64,000 bases of DNA. Source: Cytophagales bacterium WSM2-2. Lineage in GTDB: Bacteria; Bacteroidota; Bacteroidia; Cytophagales; Cyclobacteriaceae. Made by a program: the position numbers and the translations under genes. The stretch spans positions 5,196,001 through 5,260,000 of the forward strand of contig BNHL01000001.1 in NCBI GenBank assembly GCA_015472025.1, written 5' to 3'. The notes under the pieces are model-generated. The model saw only the letters and a list, made by a program, of their open reading frames with translations. It was not told the origin of the DNA and searched no databases. This document shows, piece after piece, positions 44,086-53,200 of the stretch (position 1 is the first letter of the stretch; each line of letters begins with the position of its first letter).

Positions 44086-44113
44086 ACGGATACGATTTCA
44101 GGTTTGTTTGGAT

Positions 44114-44147
44114 AGGGGGCGTCCGGGAGGGCGCCCTCTTATTTTTT
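44114..44147 (+). terminator. Terminator of efflux operon 1
   Basis: AGGGGGCG pairs with CGCCCTCT (one G-T pair) around a 10-base loop, followed by TATTTTTT. It overlaps the end of the convergent hydrolase gene. Confidence 0.8.
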
Positions 44148-44933
44148 CCGCTGCGAAAACATCCAGTTTAAATAGTCAGGCTCGGCAAAAGCGTTATTCC
44201 AGCTATCGTGATTAACGCCCGGATACTCTGTATACTTCACGGACACACCAATCGATTTTAGTTTATCAACCATCTCCCTGGAATACTTCACATTTACGGC
44301 ACCGTCTACCGATCCATGGAATATCCAAAATGGAATTTTAGTTACTCGCTTATCATAGTGTTGGGTGTCACCACCGCCACATATGGGAAGTGCCGCTGCA
44401 AATAATTTGGGATATCGATACACAGCTTCAAACGTACCCATCCCTCCCATCGATAGACCCGTAACATAAACCCGTTTCTTGTCCACACTCTCCTCTTTTG
44501 AAATTTTCTTCACCAGTTCGATAACACCGGCAAGCTGATCAGTGATCGGTCTATCGTAATTGAAATCAAATACCGTTGGTGTGGTAGTTCTGTCAATCTT
44601 AACACTTCCCCAGTAACCTGCCTCAGTACATTGAGGAAATAGTACGATCGTCGGAAAATTCTTCCTGTTCTCATTGGAGAGGAACTGTTTAGAGCCGTGA
44701 ATGAGTTGCTTCTCATTGTCTATCCCACACTCTCCCCGACCATGAAGAAAAAGAACTAGTGGATATTTTTTCTTTTTGTCATAATTGTCAGGATAAAGAA
44801 TGCGGTAAGGTAGCAGGCTTCCTTTTTTGTCTTTGAATTCCCTTTTAAGAAAAAGACTGTTGTCCTGTCCGGCACTCGTCAAAGCGAAAAGCAGACAGAT
44901 GAACAGGCCTCCCACGGAGAGGATATTCTTCAT
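44139..44933 (-). CDS. Secreted alpha/beta-hydrolase (prolyl oligopeptidase/esterase type)
   Basis: A 264-residue exported hydrolase; signal peptide ends TSAGQ (residue 22). The oxyanion segment is PLVLFLHGRGECG, the nucleophile elbow is G-L-S-M-G-G-M-G, and the final His is in GVNHDSWNNAF. Such proteins include feruloyl/PHB-type esterases and dienelactone-like hydrolases of Bacteroidota, acting on polysaccharide esters or peptides. It is 5 bases downstream of another hydrolase gene, in the same operon. Confidence 0.9.
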   Translation of the reverse strand: MKNILSVGGLFICLLFALTSAGQDNSLFLKREFKDKKGSLLPYRILYPDNYDKKKKYPLVLFLHGRGECGIDNEKQLIHGSKQFLSNENRKNFPTIVLFPQCTEAGYWGSVKIDRTTTPTVFDFNYDRPITDQLAGVIELVKKISKEESVDKKRVYVTGLSMGGMGTFEAVYRYPKLFAAALPICGGGDTQHYDKRVTKIPFWIFHGSVDGAVNVKYSREMVDKLKSIGVSVKYTEYPGVNHDSWNNAFAEPDYLNWMFSQRKK

Positions 44934-44938
44934 AAAGA

Positions 44939-45724
44939 TTATTTGATGTATTGAATGGCTTTTTCTACAAGTTCGCTGTGACCTGATTCAACCAGGATAA
45001 ATTCGCAATGCTTGACTGTAATTTTCAAATCTTCCATGGTATGCGGAGGAATCACACGGTCAAATTTTCCAACGAATATTTTGAGAGGTGTCTTGTATTT
45101 CTTTATTATATCGGCAATGTGACCCATGTCAAAGGTCAGTGGTCTAAAGTAAACCCAGGAGGAGTAGACGCGCCTCCTCTTCTCTTCAGTATCCATCTGG
45201 GATTTGGCAAATCGATACAAAAACTTGTCAATGAAGCCCATCATCTCGAGAAAAGTAATGAATGAAAAAAAAGGTCCTGGATTTTTGATCAGGCTTTCAA
45301 ACACGTACTGTAGCCCCGGGAAAGTGGCCAACAAGTACCAAAAGTTTTCTTTGACCCCATCAGGGGCTATTAGCGTGACGCCTTTTACTTTCTCAGGGCA
45401 GGCTTCAATCGTGGCAAAAACAAACTTCCCTCCCATGCTGTAACCTGCAAGTTCAAATTCAGTGATCTTTTCCTTTTCGAGAAATAAGTAAATGATCTTC
45501 TTCCAATCGGTTTTCTCAACTTTATGAGAGCTCGCCCACACACTTTCGCCATGAAAGAACAAGTCAAACGAATAGATTGTGTAATCAGCTTGCAAAGCTT
45601 CAATCCAGGGGTCAAATGCCTTCCGGTTCTGCCCGAAGCCGTGGAAGAGCAGCATCGACTTCATTCCGGTTCCATACCTGGAAAAGTGGAGTTTACTACC
45701 GGCATATTCAATGAAGTCACTCAT
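44939..45724 (-). CDS. Cytoplasmic alpha/beta-hydrolase
   Basis: A 261-residue hydrolase without a signal peptide. HGFGQNRKAFDPW is the oxyanion region, the nucleophile elbow G-Y-S-M-G-G lies near residue 97, the acid is in FVGKFDRVIP and the His near VESGHSELVEKA. The cap region contains hydrophobic helices (LATFPGLQYVFESL, FFSFITFLEMMGFIDKFLYR). The substrate cannot be assigned. It is the first gene of a two-gene operon with the secreted hydrolase. Confidence 0.88.
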   Translation of the reverse strand: MSDFIEYAGSKLHFSRYGTGMKSMLLFHGFGQNRKAFDPWIEALQADYTIYSFDLFFHGESVWASSHKVEKTDWKKIIYLFLEKEKITEFELAGYSMGGKFVFATIEACPEKVKGVTLIAPDGVKENFWYLLATFPGLQYVFESLIKNPGPFFSFITFLEMMGFIDKFLYRFAKSQMDTEEKRRRVYSSWVYFRPLTFDMGHIADIIKKYKTPLKIFVGKFDRVIPPHTMEDLKITVKHCEFILVESGHSELVEKAIQYIK

Positions 45725-45808
45725 TATTGTTTGGCTACTTTGTTCAACTTTACATAAATTTTATTTCTTTTTAAAATATTTCACCCCCCTGCCCGTCTTT
45801 ACAGCTAA

Positions 45809-46387
45809 ATGAGGCGAGCGATGGACCTGGCCATGTCACAAATACAGCAGAACACATTCCTGAAGGAGAAAGACAAACTGCTAGGATTTATCCGAAGCAG
45901 GGTGTCATCGATGGAAGAGGCGGAGGACATTCTTCAGGATGTGTTCTACCAGTTTGTATCTGGCTTTGAGGCGATTGAATCGATTGACCGTGCTACCTCC
46001 TGGTTGTATAGTGTTGCGAGAAACAAGATCATCGACCGCTACCGCAGAGATGCTGTGCGTCCTCAACGTGCAGACTTCGAACTGATCAGCGGCAAGGATG
46101 ATGATGCTCCGCTCACTTTACAAGAGATTTTACCCGATCTCGACAGTAGCCCTGAGTCGACTTTACTGCGGGAAGCGATCTGGGATGAAATCACTGATGC
46201 ATTGGCAGAACTGCCTTCCGATCAAAGGGAAATTTTCATCCAGAACGAAATTGAGGAAAAGGGATTTCGCGAAATCTCGGAAGAGACCGGAGTATCAATC
46301 AATACACTGCTTTCCAGGAAACGGTATGCTATCCTCGCCTTGAGGAAGCGGTTGCAGAAGTTTTATGATGATGTGACCGGGGACTGA
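45809..46387 (+). CDS. ECF-type RNA polymerase sigma factor
   Basis: A 192-residue sigma-70 family factor. Region 2 includes EKDKLLGFIRSRVSSMEEAE followed by DILQDVFYQFV and TSWLYSVARNKIIDRYRRDA; region 4 includes DALAELPSDQREIFIQNEIE and GFREISEETGVSINTLLSRK. In-frame ATGs at 45821 and 45833 are also possible starts. The adjacent 113-residue two-helix membrane protein is a candidate partner. It lies between the hydrolase operon and the second efflux operon. Confidence 0.93.
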   Translation: MRRAMDLAMSQIQQNTFLKEKDKLLGFIRSRVSSMEEAEDILQDVFYQFVSGFEAIESIDRATSWLYSVARNKIIDRYRRDAVRPQRADFELISGKDDDAPLTLQEILPDLDSSPESTLLREAIWDEITDALAELPSDQREIFIQNEIEEKGFREISEETGVSINTLLSRKRYAILALRKRLQKFYDDVTGD

Positions 46388-46430
46388 AACTACTGATTAT
46401 TAAAAAATTGAATCTTAAAAAAGGAAAGAT

Positions 46431-46772
46431 ATGAAACGTGGAAAATGGATTGTGCTGATTGTGATCTTTGTGCCTCTGGCGATTGCAGCCCTGGGCTTCG
46501 TAACGATGTCGTTGTGGAACTGGCTAGTGCCCGAATTATTTCATGGACCGGTGCTTACCTTCTGGCAAGCCCTTGGCCTCCTTCTATTATCTAAGATCTT
46601 GTTCTGGAATTTCTCTAAACGTTCGCACGGAGGTGGGCCATGGCGTCCTTATTGGAAGCAGAAGTGGCACGCCATGACACCAGAAGAAAGGGATCGCTTT
46701 AAACAAAAAATGAAGGAAAAGTGGTGCGGCTGGGAAGATCGCAGCTCGGGTGAAAAACCGAACGTGAGTTAG
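46431..46772 (+). CDS. Small membrane protein downstream of ECF sigma factor
   Basis: A 113-residue protein. Two hydrophobic helices (residues 6-27 and 43-62), a Gly/His-rich loop (KRSHGGGPWRPYWKQKWHAM) and a charged helix with MTPEERDRFKQKMKEKW, which resembles part of CpxP/Spy-type or heavy-metal-resistance periplasmic proteins. It begins 43 bases after the sigma gene, on the same strand. It could be an anti-sigma factor or a target of the sigma factor; the sequence alone does not decide. Confidence 0.65.
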   Translation: MKRGKWIVLIVIFVPLAIAALGFVTMSLWNWLVPELFHGPVLTFWQALGLLLLSKILFWNFSKRSHGGGPWRPYWKQKWHAMTPEERDRFKQKMKEKWCGWEDRSSGEKPNVS

Positions 46773-46838
46773 GGCGAAATCTTCAATATTTTTTCAAAAA
46801 ACCTCAACCATAATCTAAAAAAGGCGTTTAAAGAAACC

Positions 46839-46870
46839 ATGGAAACTTTGGAGTTAATAAAAGTTTCCAT
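46839..46870. promoter_or_regulatory. Perfect 11-bp inverted-repeat operator upstream of tetR
   Basis: ATGGAAACTTT (46839-46849) and AAAGTTTCCAT (46860-46870) are exact reverse complements around a 10-base spacer. They overlap both promoter boxes of the TetR gene, so binding would give autoregulation and control of the whole efflux operon. Confidence 0.8.
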
Positions 46871-46877
46871 AGTTTTG
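46847..46877 (+). promoter_or_regulatory. Promoter of the TetR/RND efflux operon 2
   Basis: TTTG (46847-46850) and TAGTTTTG (46870-46877) are 19 bases apart, an exact consensus match. The ATG at 46886 is only 8 bases after the -7 box, so the message would be nearly leaderless. Confidence 0.8.
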
Positions 46878-46885
46878 CGCTCATT

Positions 46886-47533
46886 ATGGAAGAAATCAAT
46901 ACCAAGGAAAAGATCTTAAAAGGGGCTACAGACCTCTTCATTAAGTACGGTATTCGCAGTATTTCGATGGATGATATCGCGAGGCACCTGACGGTATCGA
47001 AGAAAACGTTGTACCAGCATTTTGTGGACAAAGATGAACTGGTGACTACAGTACTTCACTCACATCTTGAGGAACAAAAGAAAATTTTTGAACAGATCAG
47101 CCAGGATTCGGAGAACGCAATTGATGAATTGCACCGTCTCGGTGAGTGCCTTCGGAAACAGGTGCAGGATAGCAATCCATCGGTGTTGTTCGACATTCAA
47201 AAGTTCCATCCCAAGGCTTGGGCGATTTGGGTAGAATATAAAAAGGACTTTATCCGTTGCTCAGTAGTACGAAATGTGGTGCAGGGAATTAAGGACGGAC
47301 ACTTCAGACCTGAAATGAACCCGGAGATTTTTGCCTCGTATCGTTTGGCTGCGATTGAAACCGTACACGATGAACGCATATTCCCCAAGGACAAATTCAA
47401 TATGACGGAAGTTCACTTTCAAATATTCGAGCATTTTGTCTATGGGCTATGCACAGAAAAAGGAAAAAAACTATATCAGAAATACAAAGAGAATAATCAC
47501 AAACCTCAACTATCCAATGAATCGATTCTATAA
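46886..47533 (+). CDS. TetR/AcrR-family regulator, efflux operon 2
   Basis: A 215-residue repressor. The helix-turn-helix (residues 5-50) reads TKEKILKGATDLFIKYGIRS, ISMDDIARHLTVSKKTLYQH and FVDKDEL. The C-terminal ligand domain is divergent. It is the first gene of an operon with TolC, adaptor and RND permease and overlaps the TolC gene by 17 bases, so it likely represses its own pump via the adjacent palindrome until an exported compound binds (inference from layout). Confidence 0.95.
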   Translation: MEEINTKEKILKGATDLFIKYGIRSISMDDIARHLTVSKKTLYQHFVDKDELVTTVLHSHLEEQKKIFEQISQDSENAIDELHRLGECLRKQVQDSNPSVLFDIQKFHPKAWAIWVEYKKDFIRCSVVRNVVQGIKDGHFRPEMNPEIFASYRLAAIETVHDERIFPKDKFNMTEVHFQIFEHFVYGLCTEKGKKLYQKYKENNHKPQLSNESIL

Positions 47534-48971
47534 AACCCCCCTCCTGATCGCACTGATTGCCGTTGCTTCTGCTGCGAATGCACAACAAGAGCAACGGGCT
47601 CAGACGTTCACGCTTGAGCAGTGTATTGAATATGCGCTGAAGAATTCAGTGAACATGCAGAACATATTGATTGATGAGCAGATTGCTGACTCAAGAATCA
47701 AGGAAACAATAGGTATTGGCCTTCCACAGATCAGTGGGACGGTGAATGCTACTAATAACCCACAGCTTCCGCGCTTCTTTGGAACGAAGCAGAGAATGGC
47801 TGGTTTTGCTGGTGTTGACTCGGCCCACTATGGAGACTTCCTTCCTAACTTGAAAGATAACGATGTGGTGGCTGCGCAGAACTTTTTCCAGTTGAAGAAC
47901 AGCCTCAACGCCAGTATCTCTGTAAACCAATTGATCTTTAATGGATCTTACCTCGTTGGCTTAAAGGCGTCTTCGGTTTATAAGGAGCTTGCTCAAAAAT
48001 CGACAAGGCAAACTAAAGAGCAGACAATTGAGATGGTAACTAAAGCTTATTATGGAGCTTTAATTAATAAAGAAAGAATCAATCTTTTTCAGAATAACAT
48101 CGCGCGTGTTGACTCGTTGCTGAAGAATACCTCAGCGTTGAACACTAATGGTTTTGCAGAGAGCATTGATGTAGATCGCATTCAGGTAACATTAAATAAC
48201 CTGACGACTGAAAAAGCAAATTTTGAGCGCCTCCAGGTGCTGAGCATCGAAGTTCTCAAGGCTCAAATGAATTATCCAATAGATCAACCACTCGAACTTA
48301 CAGGGAGTATCTCTTCGATAACAACCGATGTTCAAATGGACAATTATCTGAAGGATTGGGATTATAAAAATCGTCCTGACTACCAGGTATTGGAATCCAA
48401 TCGCAAACTCCAGGAACTCAACGTACGAAACAAGTATGCTGCCGGTATGCCTGTTCTGAGCGCTAATGCTAATCTTGGCTATGGCAAGCAGGCCAATACA
48501 TTTGGTAATTTATTTGCCGCTGCGCCCAACTTCTCCGAACAATCAGGAGTAGGTCCTGGCAAAATGTACCCGTACAGTTCGATAGGTATCACTCTTAGCG
48601 TTCCCATTTTCAGTGGACTTCAAAGGAGCCAGCAACTACAACAGGAAAAACTCAGGCTTATAAAGATTGACAATAGTTTTAAAATGCTGAAGTCAGGAAT
48701 CGACTTGCAAATCAAACAGGCTGTGACCACCTACCAGAACAGCATACAGTCATTAGACTCTCAAAAGAAAAATATGGCACTTGCCGATAAGGTTGCCAGG
48801 GTCACGAAGATCAAATACCAGCAAGGTGTTGGATCAAACCTGGAAGTAGTGGATGCTGAATCCAGTTTGAAAGAATCACAAGTAAACTATTACAATGCGT
48901 TGTACAACACGCTGGTTGCAAAAACTGACCTTGACAAAGCTTTCGGAAAGCTTTTACCCTCAACTAACTAA
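47517..48971 (+). CDS. TolC-family outer-membrane efflux protein, operon 2
   Basis: 484 residues from the ATG at 47517; upstream in-frame ATGs lie inside tetR. The signal peptide ends AANAQ (residue 23). OEP domains include FTLEQCIEYALKNSVNMQNI, MVTKAYYGALINKERINLFQ and the late IKYQQGVGSNLEVVDAESSL with YYNALYNTLVAKTDLDKAFG. It is the outer-membrane channel for the second pump and is only distantly similar to the TolC of operon 1, which argues against a recent duplication. Confidence 0.95.
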   Translation: MNRFYKTPLLIALIAVASAANAQQEQRAQTFTLEQCIEYALKNSVNMQNILIDEQIADSRIKETIGIGLPQISGTVNATNNPQLPRFFGTKQRMAGFAGVDSAHYGDFLPNLKDNDVVAAQNFFQLKNSLNASISVNQLIFNGSYLVGLKASSVYKELAQKSTRQTKEQTIEMVTKAYYGALINKERINLFQNNIARVDSLLKNTSALNTNGFAESIDVDRIQVTLNNLTTEKANFERLQVLSIEVLKAQMNYPIDQPLELTGSISSITTDVQMDNYLKDWDYKNRPDYQVLESNRKLQELNVRNKYAAGMPVLSANANLGYGKQANTFGNLFAAAPNFSEQSGVGPGKMYPYSSIGITLSVPIFSGLQRSQQLQQEKLRLIKIDNSFKMLKSGIDLQIKQAVTTYQNSIQSLDSQKKNMALADKVARVTKIKYQQGVGSNLEVVDAESSLKESQVNYYNALYNTLVAKTDLDKAFGKLLPSTN

Positions 48972-49000
48972 TTAAAACAAACTCTCAAGATACTATACAT

Positions 49001-50134
49001 ATGAAATCGATAATTAACTTCCCTAACTCTGGCGCAATCTTACTGATGGCAACGCTTGCCGCGTGCAGCAGTCAGCCTGAGAATAAAGCAACTCAACTTG
49101 AAGGCTTGAAGAAAGAACAAGCCGAGCTTTCCAAAAAAATAGAAAGTCTTGAAAAAGAAATCGCAAAAGAAAATCCTGATGCGGTGAAAAAAGTAAAGAT
49201 GAAAGATGTGAAGACTATTGATCTTACCACACGCTCTTTCGATCATTATGTTCAAACACAGGGCACTGTAGTGGCCGTGGATAACATTGTGATGAGTGTA
49301 AAGGCCGCGGGACTTGTAACCAATGTTTACACGCGCGAAGGCGAAAATGTTGAACAAGGCCAGGTAATGGCGCAGATCGACAACTCTTTGATCATCCGAA
49401 GCATTGACGAGGTTAAGTCAGGCCTTACACTTGCCAATACTGTTTACGAACGTCAGAAGAACCTGTGGGATCAAAAGATTGGAACCGAGATTCAGTTCCT
49501 CCAGGCAAAGAACAGTAAGGAGAGCCTGGAGCGCAGACTCGCTACTTTGCAAGAGCAAAATGAAATGACCAAAGTCAAAGCCCCGATCAGTGGTGTTATT
49601 GATGCCGTATTCATCAAGGTAGGTGAAAATACCGCTCCGATGGTGCCGGCTTTCCGCTTGGTCAATACGAGCAACTTAAAGGCTTCCGCTACAGTATCCG
49701 AGACTTTTGTCACTACGGTACAAAAAGGAAACAAAGCTATCGTGACGTTTCCTGAAATGGATAAGACCATCGATGCCAATGTATCATTTGTAGGCCGAAG
49801 CATTGACCCGCTCAGCCGTTCGTTTCCACTGGAAATCAAATTGCCTTCCGCTCAGTTCCTTCGCCCGAACATGACTGCCGTACTGAAAGTTATTTTCCGC
49901 ACCGAGCCTAATGCGCTTTGTGTACCCGTGAATGTTGTTCAGGATATCAACGGAGAGAAAGTAGTTTATACTGCTGAATCTGACGGTAAGAACTTGGTAG
50001 CGCGCAAAAATGTCGTTGAAGTTGACGGTGTCTATGGCGCTTATGCCCAAATCAAAAAAGGTTTGAAAGCCGGTGATAAAATCATCACTGTTGGCTACCA
50101 GGGTTTGAATGATGGTGAACTCGTTAAATTATAA
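49001..50134 (+). CDS. RND efflux periplasmic adaptor lipoprotein, operon 2
   Basis: A 377-residue membrane-fusion protein with a lipobox (ATLAA-C22). After the anchor a coiled coil (residues 28-60, QLEGLKKEQAELSKKIESLE followed by KEIAKENP) precedes the lipoyl half-motif VVAVDNIVMSVKAAGLVTNV and the partner KVKAPISGVIDAVFIKVGEN. The N-terminal coiled coil is an addition to the usual adaptor layout and may space it from the membrane. The CAAACTCTCAA motif lies 12 bases before the start. Confidence 0.94.
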   Translation: MKSIINFPNSGAILLMATLAACSSQPENKATQLEGLKKEQAELSKKIESLEKEIAKENPDAVKKVKMKDVKTIDLTTRSFDHYVQTQGTVVAVDNIVMSVKAAGLVTNVYTREGENVEQGQVMAQIDNSLIIRSIDEVKSGLTLANTVYERQKNLWDQKIGTEIQFLQAKNSKESLERRLATLQEQNEMTKVKAPISGVIDAVFIKVGENTAPMVPAFRLVNTSNLKASATVSETFVTTVQKGNKAIVTFPEMDKTIDANVSFVGRSIDPLSRSFPLEIKLPSAQFLRPNMTAVLKVIFRTEPNALCVPVNVVQDINGEKVVYTAESDGKNLVARKNVVEVDGVYGAYAQIKKGLKAGDKIITVGYQGLNDGELVKL

Positions 50135-50199
50135 GACTTCAGACGCTAGGCATAAGGCTTCAAATCTTATGTCTCATTGTCTAACTACTAACGTCTAAA
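50134..50199 (+). repeat. Degenerate repeat between adaptor and permease genes
   Basis: A 66-base spacer made of variants of a GACGNTAG/GTCTAAC word: AGACGCTAGGCATAAG, GTCTCATTGTCTAAC, TACTAACGTCTAA. It looks like a decayed short tandem repeat inside an operon and includes no gene. Confidence 0.5.
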
Positions 50200-50201
50200 A
50201 T

Positions 50202-53200
50202 ATGAAAGACATAGAAAAAGAATTTAGACCCACCAGCTGGGCCATAGATAACAAAGTCGCGATTTACGTTGCTGCTGTGATCATTACGCTTGCCGGTATC
50301 GTCACCTACAACAGCTTGCCAAAAGAAAGTTTTCCCGAAGTTGTATTTCCACAGATTTATGTTTCAACCCCCTATCCCGGTGCATCACCGAAGGATGTTG
50401 AAAACCTGATCACCAAGCAATTGGAAAAACAAATGAAATCGATCTCGGGTGTGAAGAAAATCACCAGTAACTCGATACAGGATTTTTCGAATGTGATTAT
50501 TGAATTTCGAACAGATGTATCCATTCCTGACGCCAAACGTGAAGTAAAGGATGCAGTTGACCGTGCCAAGCCTGATCTCCCGACAGATCTTCCGGATGAC
50601 CCGCAAGTTCGTGATGTGGATATTTCAGAATTCCCGATCATGTTCGTAAACCTCTCAGGCGATTATGATTTGCAAACACTGAAGCGCTATGCTGAATTGA
50701 TGCAGGACCGGATCGAAACATTAAAACAGATCCGCCGGGTGGATATCGTAGGTGCGCTTGACCGTGAGATCCAAATCAACGTAGACTTATATAAAGCCGC
50801 ACTTGCAGGTGTAGGCATGAATGATATTTTTGGTGCGATCTCTTCGGAAAACGTAATTGTTCCCGCGGGACAGATTGCTGTTGGCGGAATGAAACGCTCC
50901 CTGAGTGTGCGTGGCGAATATTCATCTGCTGAAGAGATTGCCAATACAGTAATCGGTTCCATCCGTGGTGCCAAGGTTTATCTCAAGGATGTGGCCGAAG
51001 TTAAGGATACCAACAAAGAGCAGGAAAGCTTTGCCCGTCTAGATAAAAAGAACGTGGTTACGCTTAACATCGTCAAACGTGGTGGGGAGAACCTGATTGT
51101 AGCTTCTGATATGATCAATGAGATCATTAAGGATTATCAAGCCAACGTTCTGCCAAGCGGCTTGAATGTTAACATCACTGCCGATCAATCGGAAAATACA
51201 CGGACAACACTCCATGATCTTATCAACACGATCATCATTGGATTTATCCTGGTAACTATAATCCTGATGTTTTTTATGGGTGCTACGAATGCCATCTTCG
51301 TTGGTTTGTCGGTACCCCTCTCCAGTTTCCTTGCGTTCCTGGTATTCCCAGGTATCGGATTCAGCCTGAACATCATGACACTGTTTTCATTCCTGCTGGC
51401 CCTCGGTATAGTAGTGGATGATGCGATCGTGGTTATTGAAAATACCCACCGCGTGTTTGACAATGGTAAAGTTCCTATTCGCAAAGCGGCTAAGATCGCT
51501 GCCGGTGAAGTGTTCTTGCCCGTATTCTCCGGTACGATGGTAGTGCTTGCTCCATTTATTCCGCTGACGTTCTGGCCTGGTGTTATCGGTAAGTTCATGA
51601 GATTCCTGCCGATCACCCTGATCATTGCGCTCCTTGCGTCATTGGTGGTGGCTTATATTTTCAATCCTGTTTTTGCAGCTGATTTTATGAAGCCGCACGA
51701 AGATCATGGCGATGAGAAAAAATCTAAATTCACTAAAGGTTTCAAAGTGGCGGCCATTGGATTCGGAGGATTCGCTCTGATGTCTTATCTCATTGGCGCA
51801 ATTGGTCTCGGCAACCTGGCGGTATTCATTTTCATTCTGTATGCACTTCATCATTTCTTCATCGAAGGTGTGATCAAGAAGTTTCAGTCTAACGTTTGGC
51901 CTTCGGCTCAACGTAGCTACAAAGGGTTTGTACAGTGGTGCCTACACCGTTACAGGCCAATATGGCTTGCCCTGGGCATTGTTGTGTTGTTCTTTTTCTC
52001 AATTGTCTTTACAGCCATTCGCAAGCCTCCGGTAGTAAACTTTCCCAGCGGAGAACCGAACTTCATTTACGCATTCATCCGTATGCCTATTGGAACGGAC
52101 CAGCGTGTTACCGATTCAGTGACCAGCGTGGTAGAGGATAAAATCACGGCTGTAGTCGGAAAAAATAACCCGATCGTTGAGTCAGTGATCTCCAACGTTG
52201 CCATTGGCGCTGCTGAAGATCCATCACAACCCGGTGTTAGCCCGCACCTTGGAAAAGTGGGTGTAGCATTCGTTAAGTATGCAGAACGGAATGGAGAATC
52301 CACTGCTGATTACATGGATAAAATCCGTAATGCCGTCAAAGGTGTCACTGGTGCAGAGATAACTGTTGACCAGGAAAAAGGCGGGCCTCCGGAAGGAAAA
52401 CCAATTAACATCGAAGTAGCAGCTGATGATTTTGACCTGTTGGTTGCTTCAGCTGACAGATTGAAGCGCTACCTCGACTCTTTGCAAATCGGAGGTGTTG
52501 AGGAATTGAAATCCGACTTCCAGAGTAGCAAGCCTGAGATCGTAATCTCTATCGATCGCGAAAAAGCAAACCGCGAAGGAATCTCTACACTCGACATCGG
52601 TCGTGCCATGGGCACGGCTGTGTTCGGTGCAGAAGTCTCCCGGTTCAGGGATGAAAATGATGACTACCCTATCCAACTTCGAATTCTGGAGCGTCAGCGC
52701 AATGATGCCAATACATTAATGAATTTGCCAATCATCTTCCGTGACATGGCACATGGAGGCCAGGTTCGCCAGGTCCCTTTGTCGGCTGTTGCTAAAGTAG
52801 AATACTCCAACAGCTTTGCCGGTATCAAGCGGATCAATCAAAAACGGGTCATTACACTAGAGTCAAACATCCTTGGCGGTTTCAACCCAAGCGAAGTTGT
52901 TGCTAACGTTATTGAAAAAATGAACTCTCTGCCAATGCCTGATGGTGTTACTGTGAAAATGACCGGAGGCCAGGAAGACATTGCTGAGACGTTTAACTTC
53001 TTAATTGTAGCATTTGGTCTGGCATTTTGTATGATCTTCATGATCCTGGTGCTGCAATTCAATTCGGTGAGCAAGCCGGTAATCATTATTGCCGAAATCG
53101 GGTTCAGTCTCATTGGTGTTTTGATTGGCTTCTCACTTTTCAAATTGACAATCTCAATTGTAATGACAGGTATTGGTATCATGGCGTTGGCAGGTCTTGT

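Noticed and set aside
51185..51625. 146-codon open frame antisense to the RND permease
   Set aside because: Composition (many Ile, Thr, Arg, Asn) is what the reverse strand of membrane helices gives; no signature.
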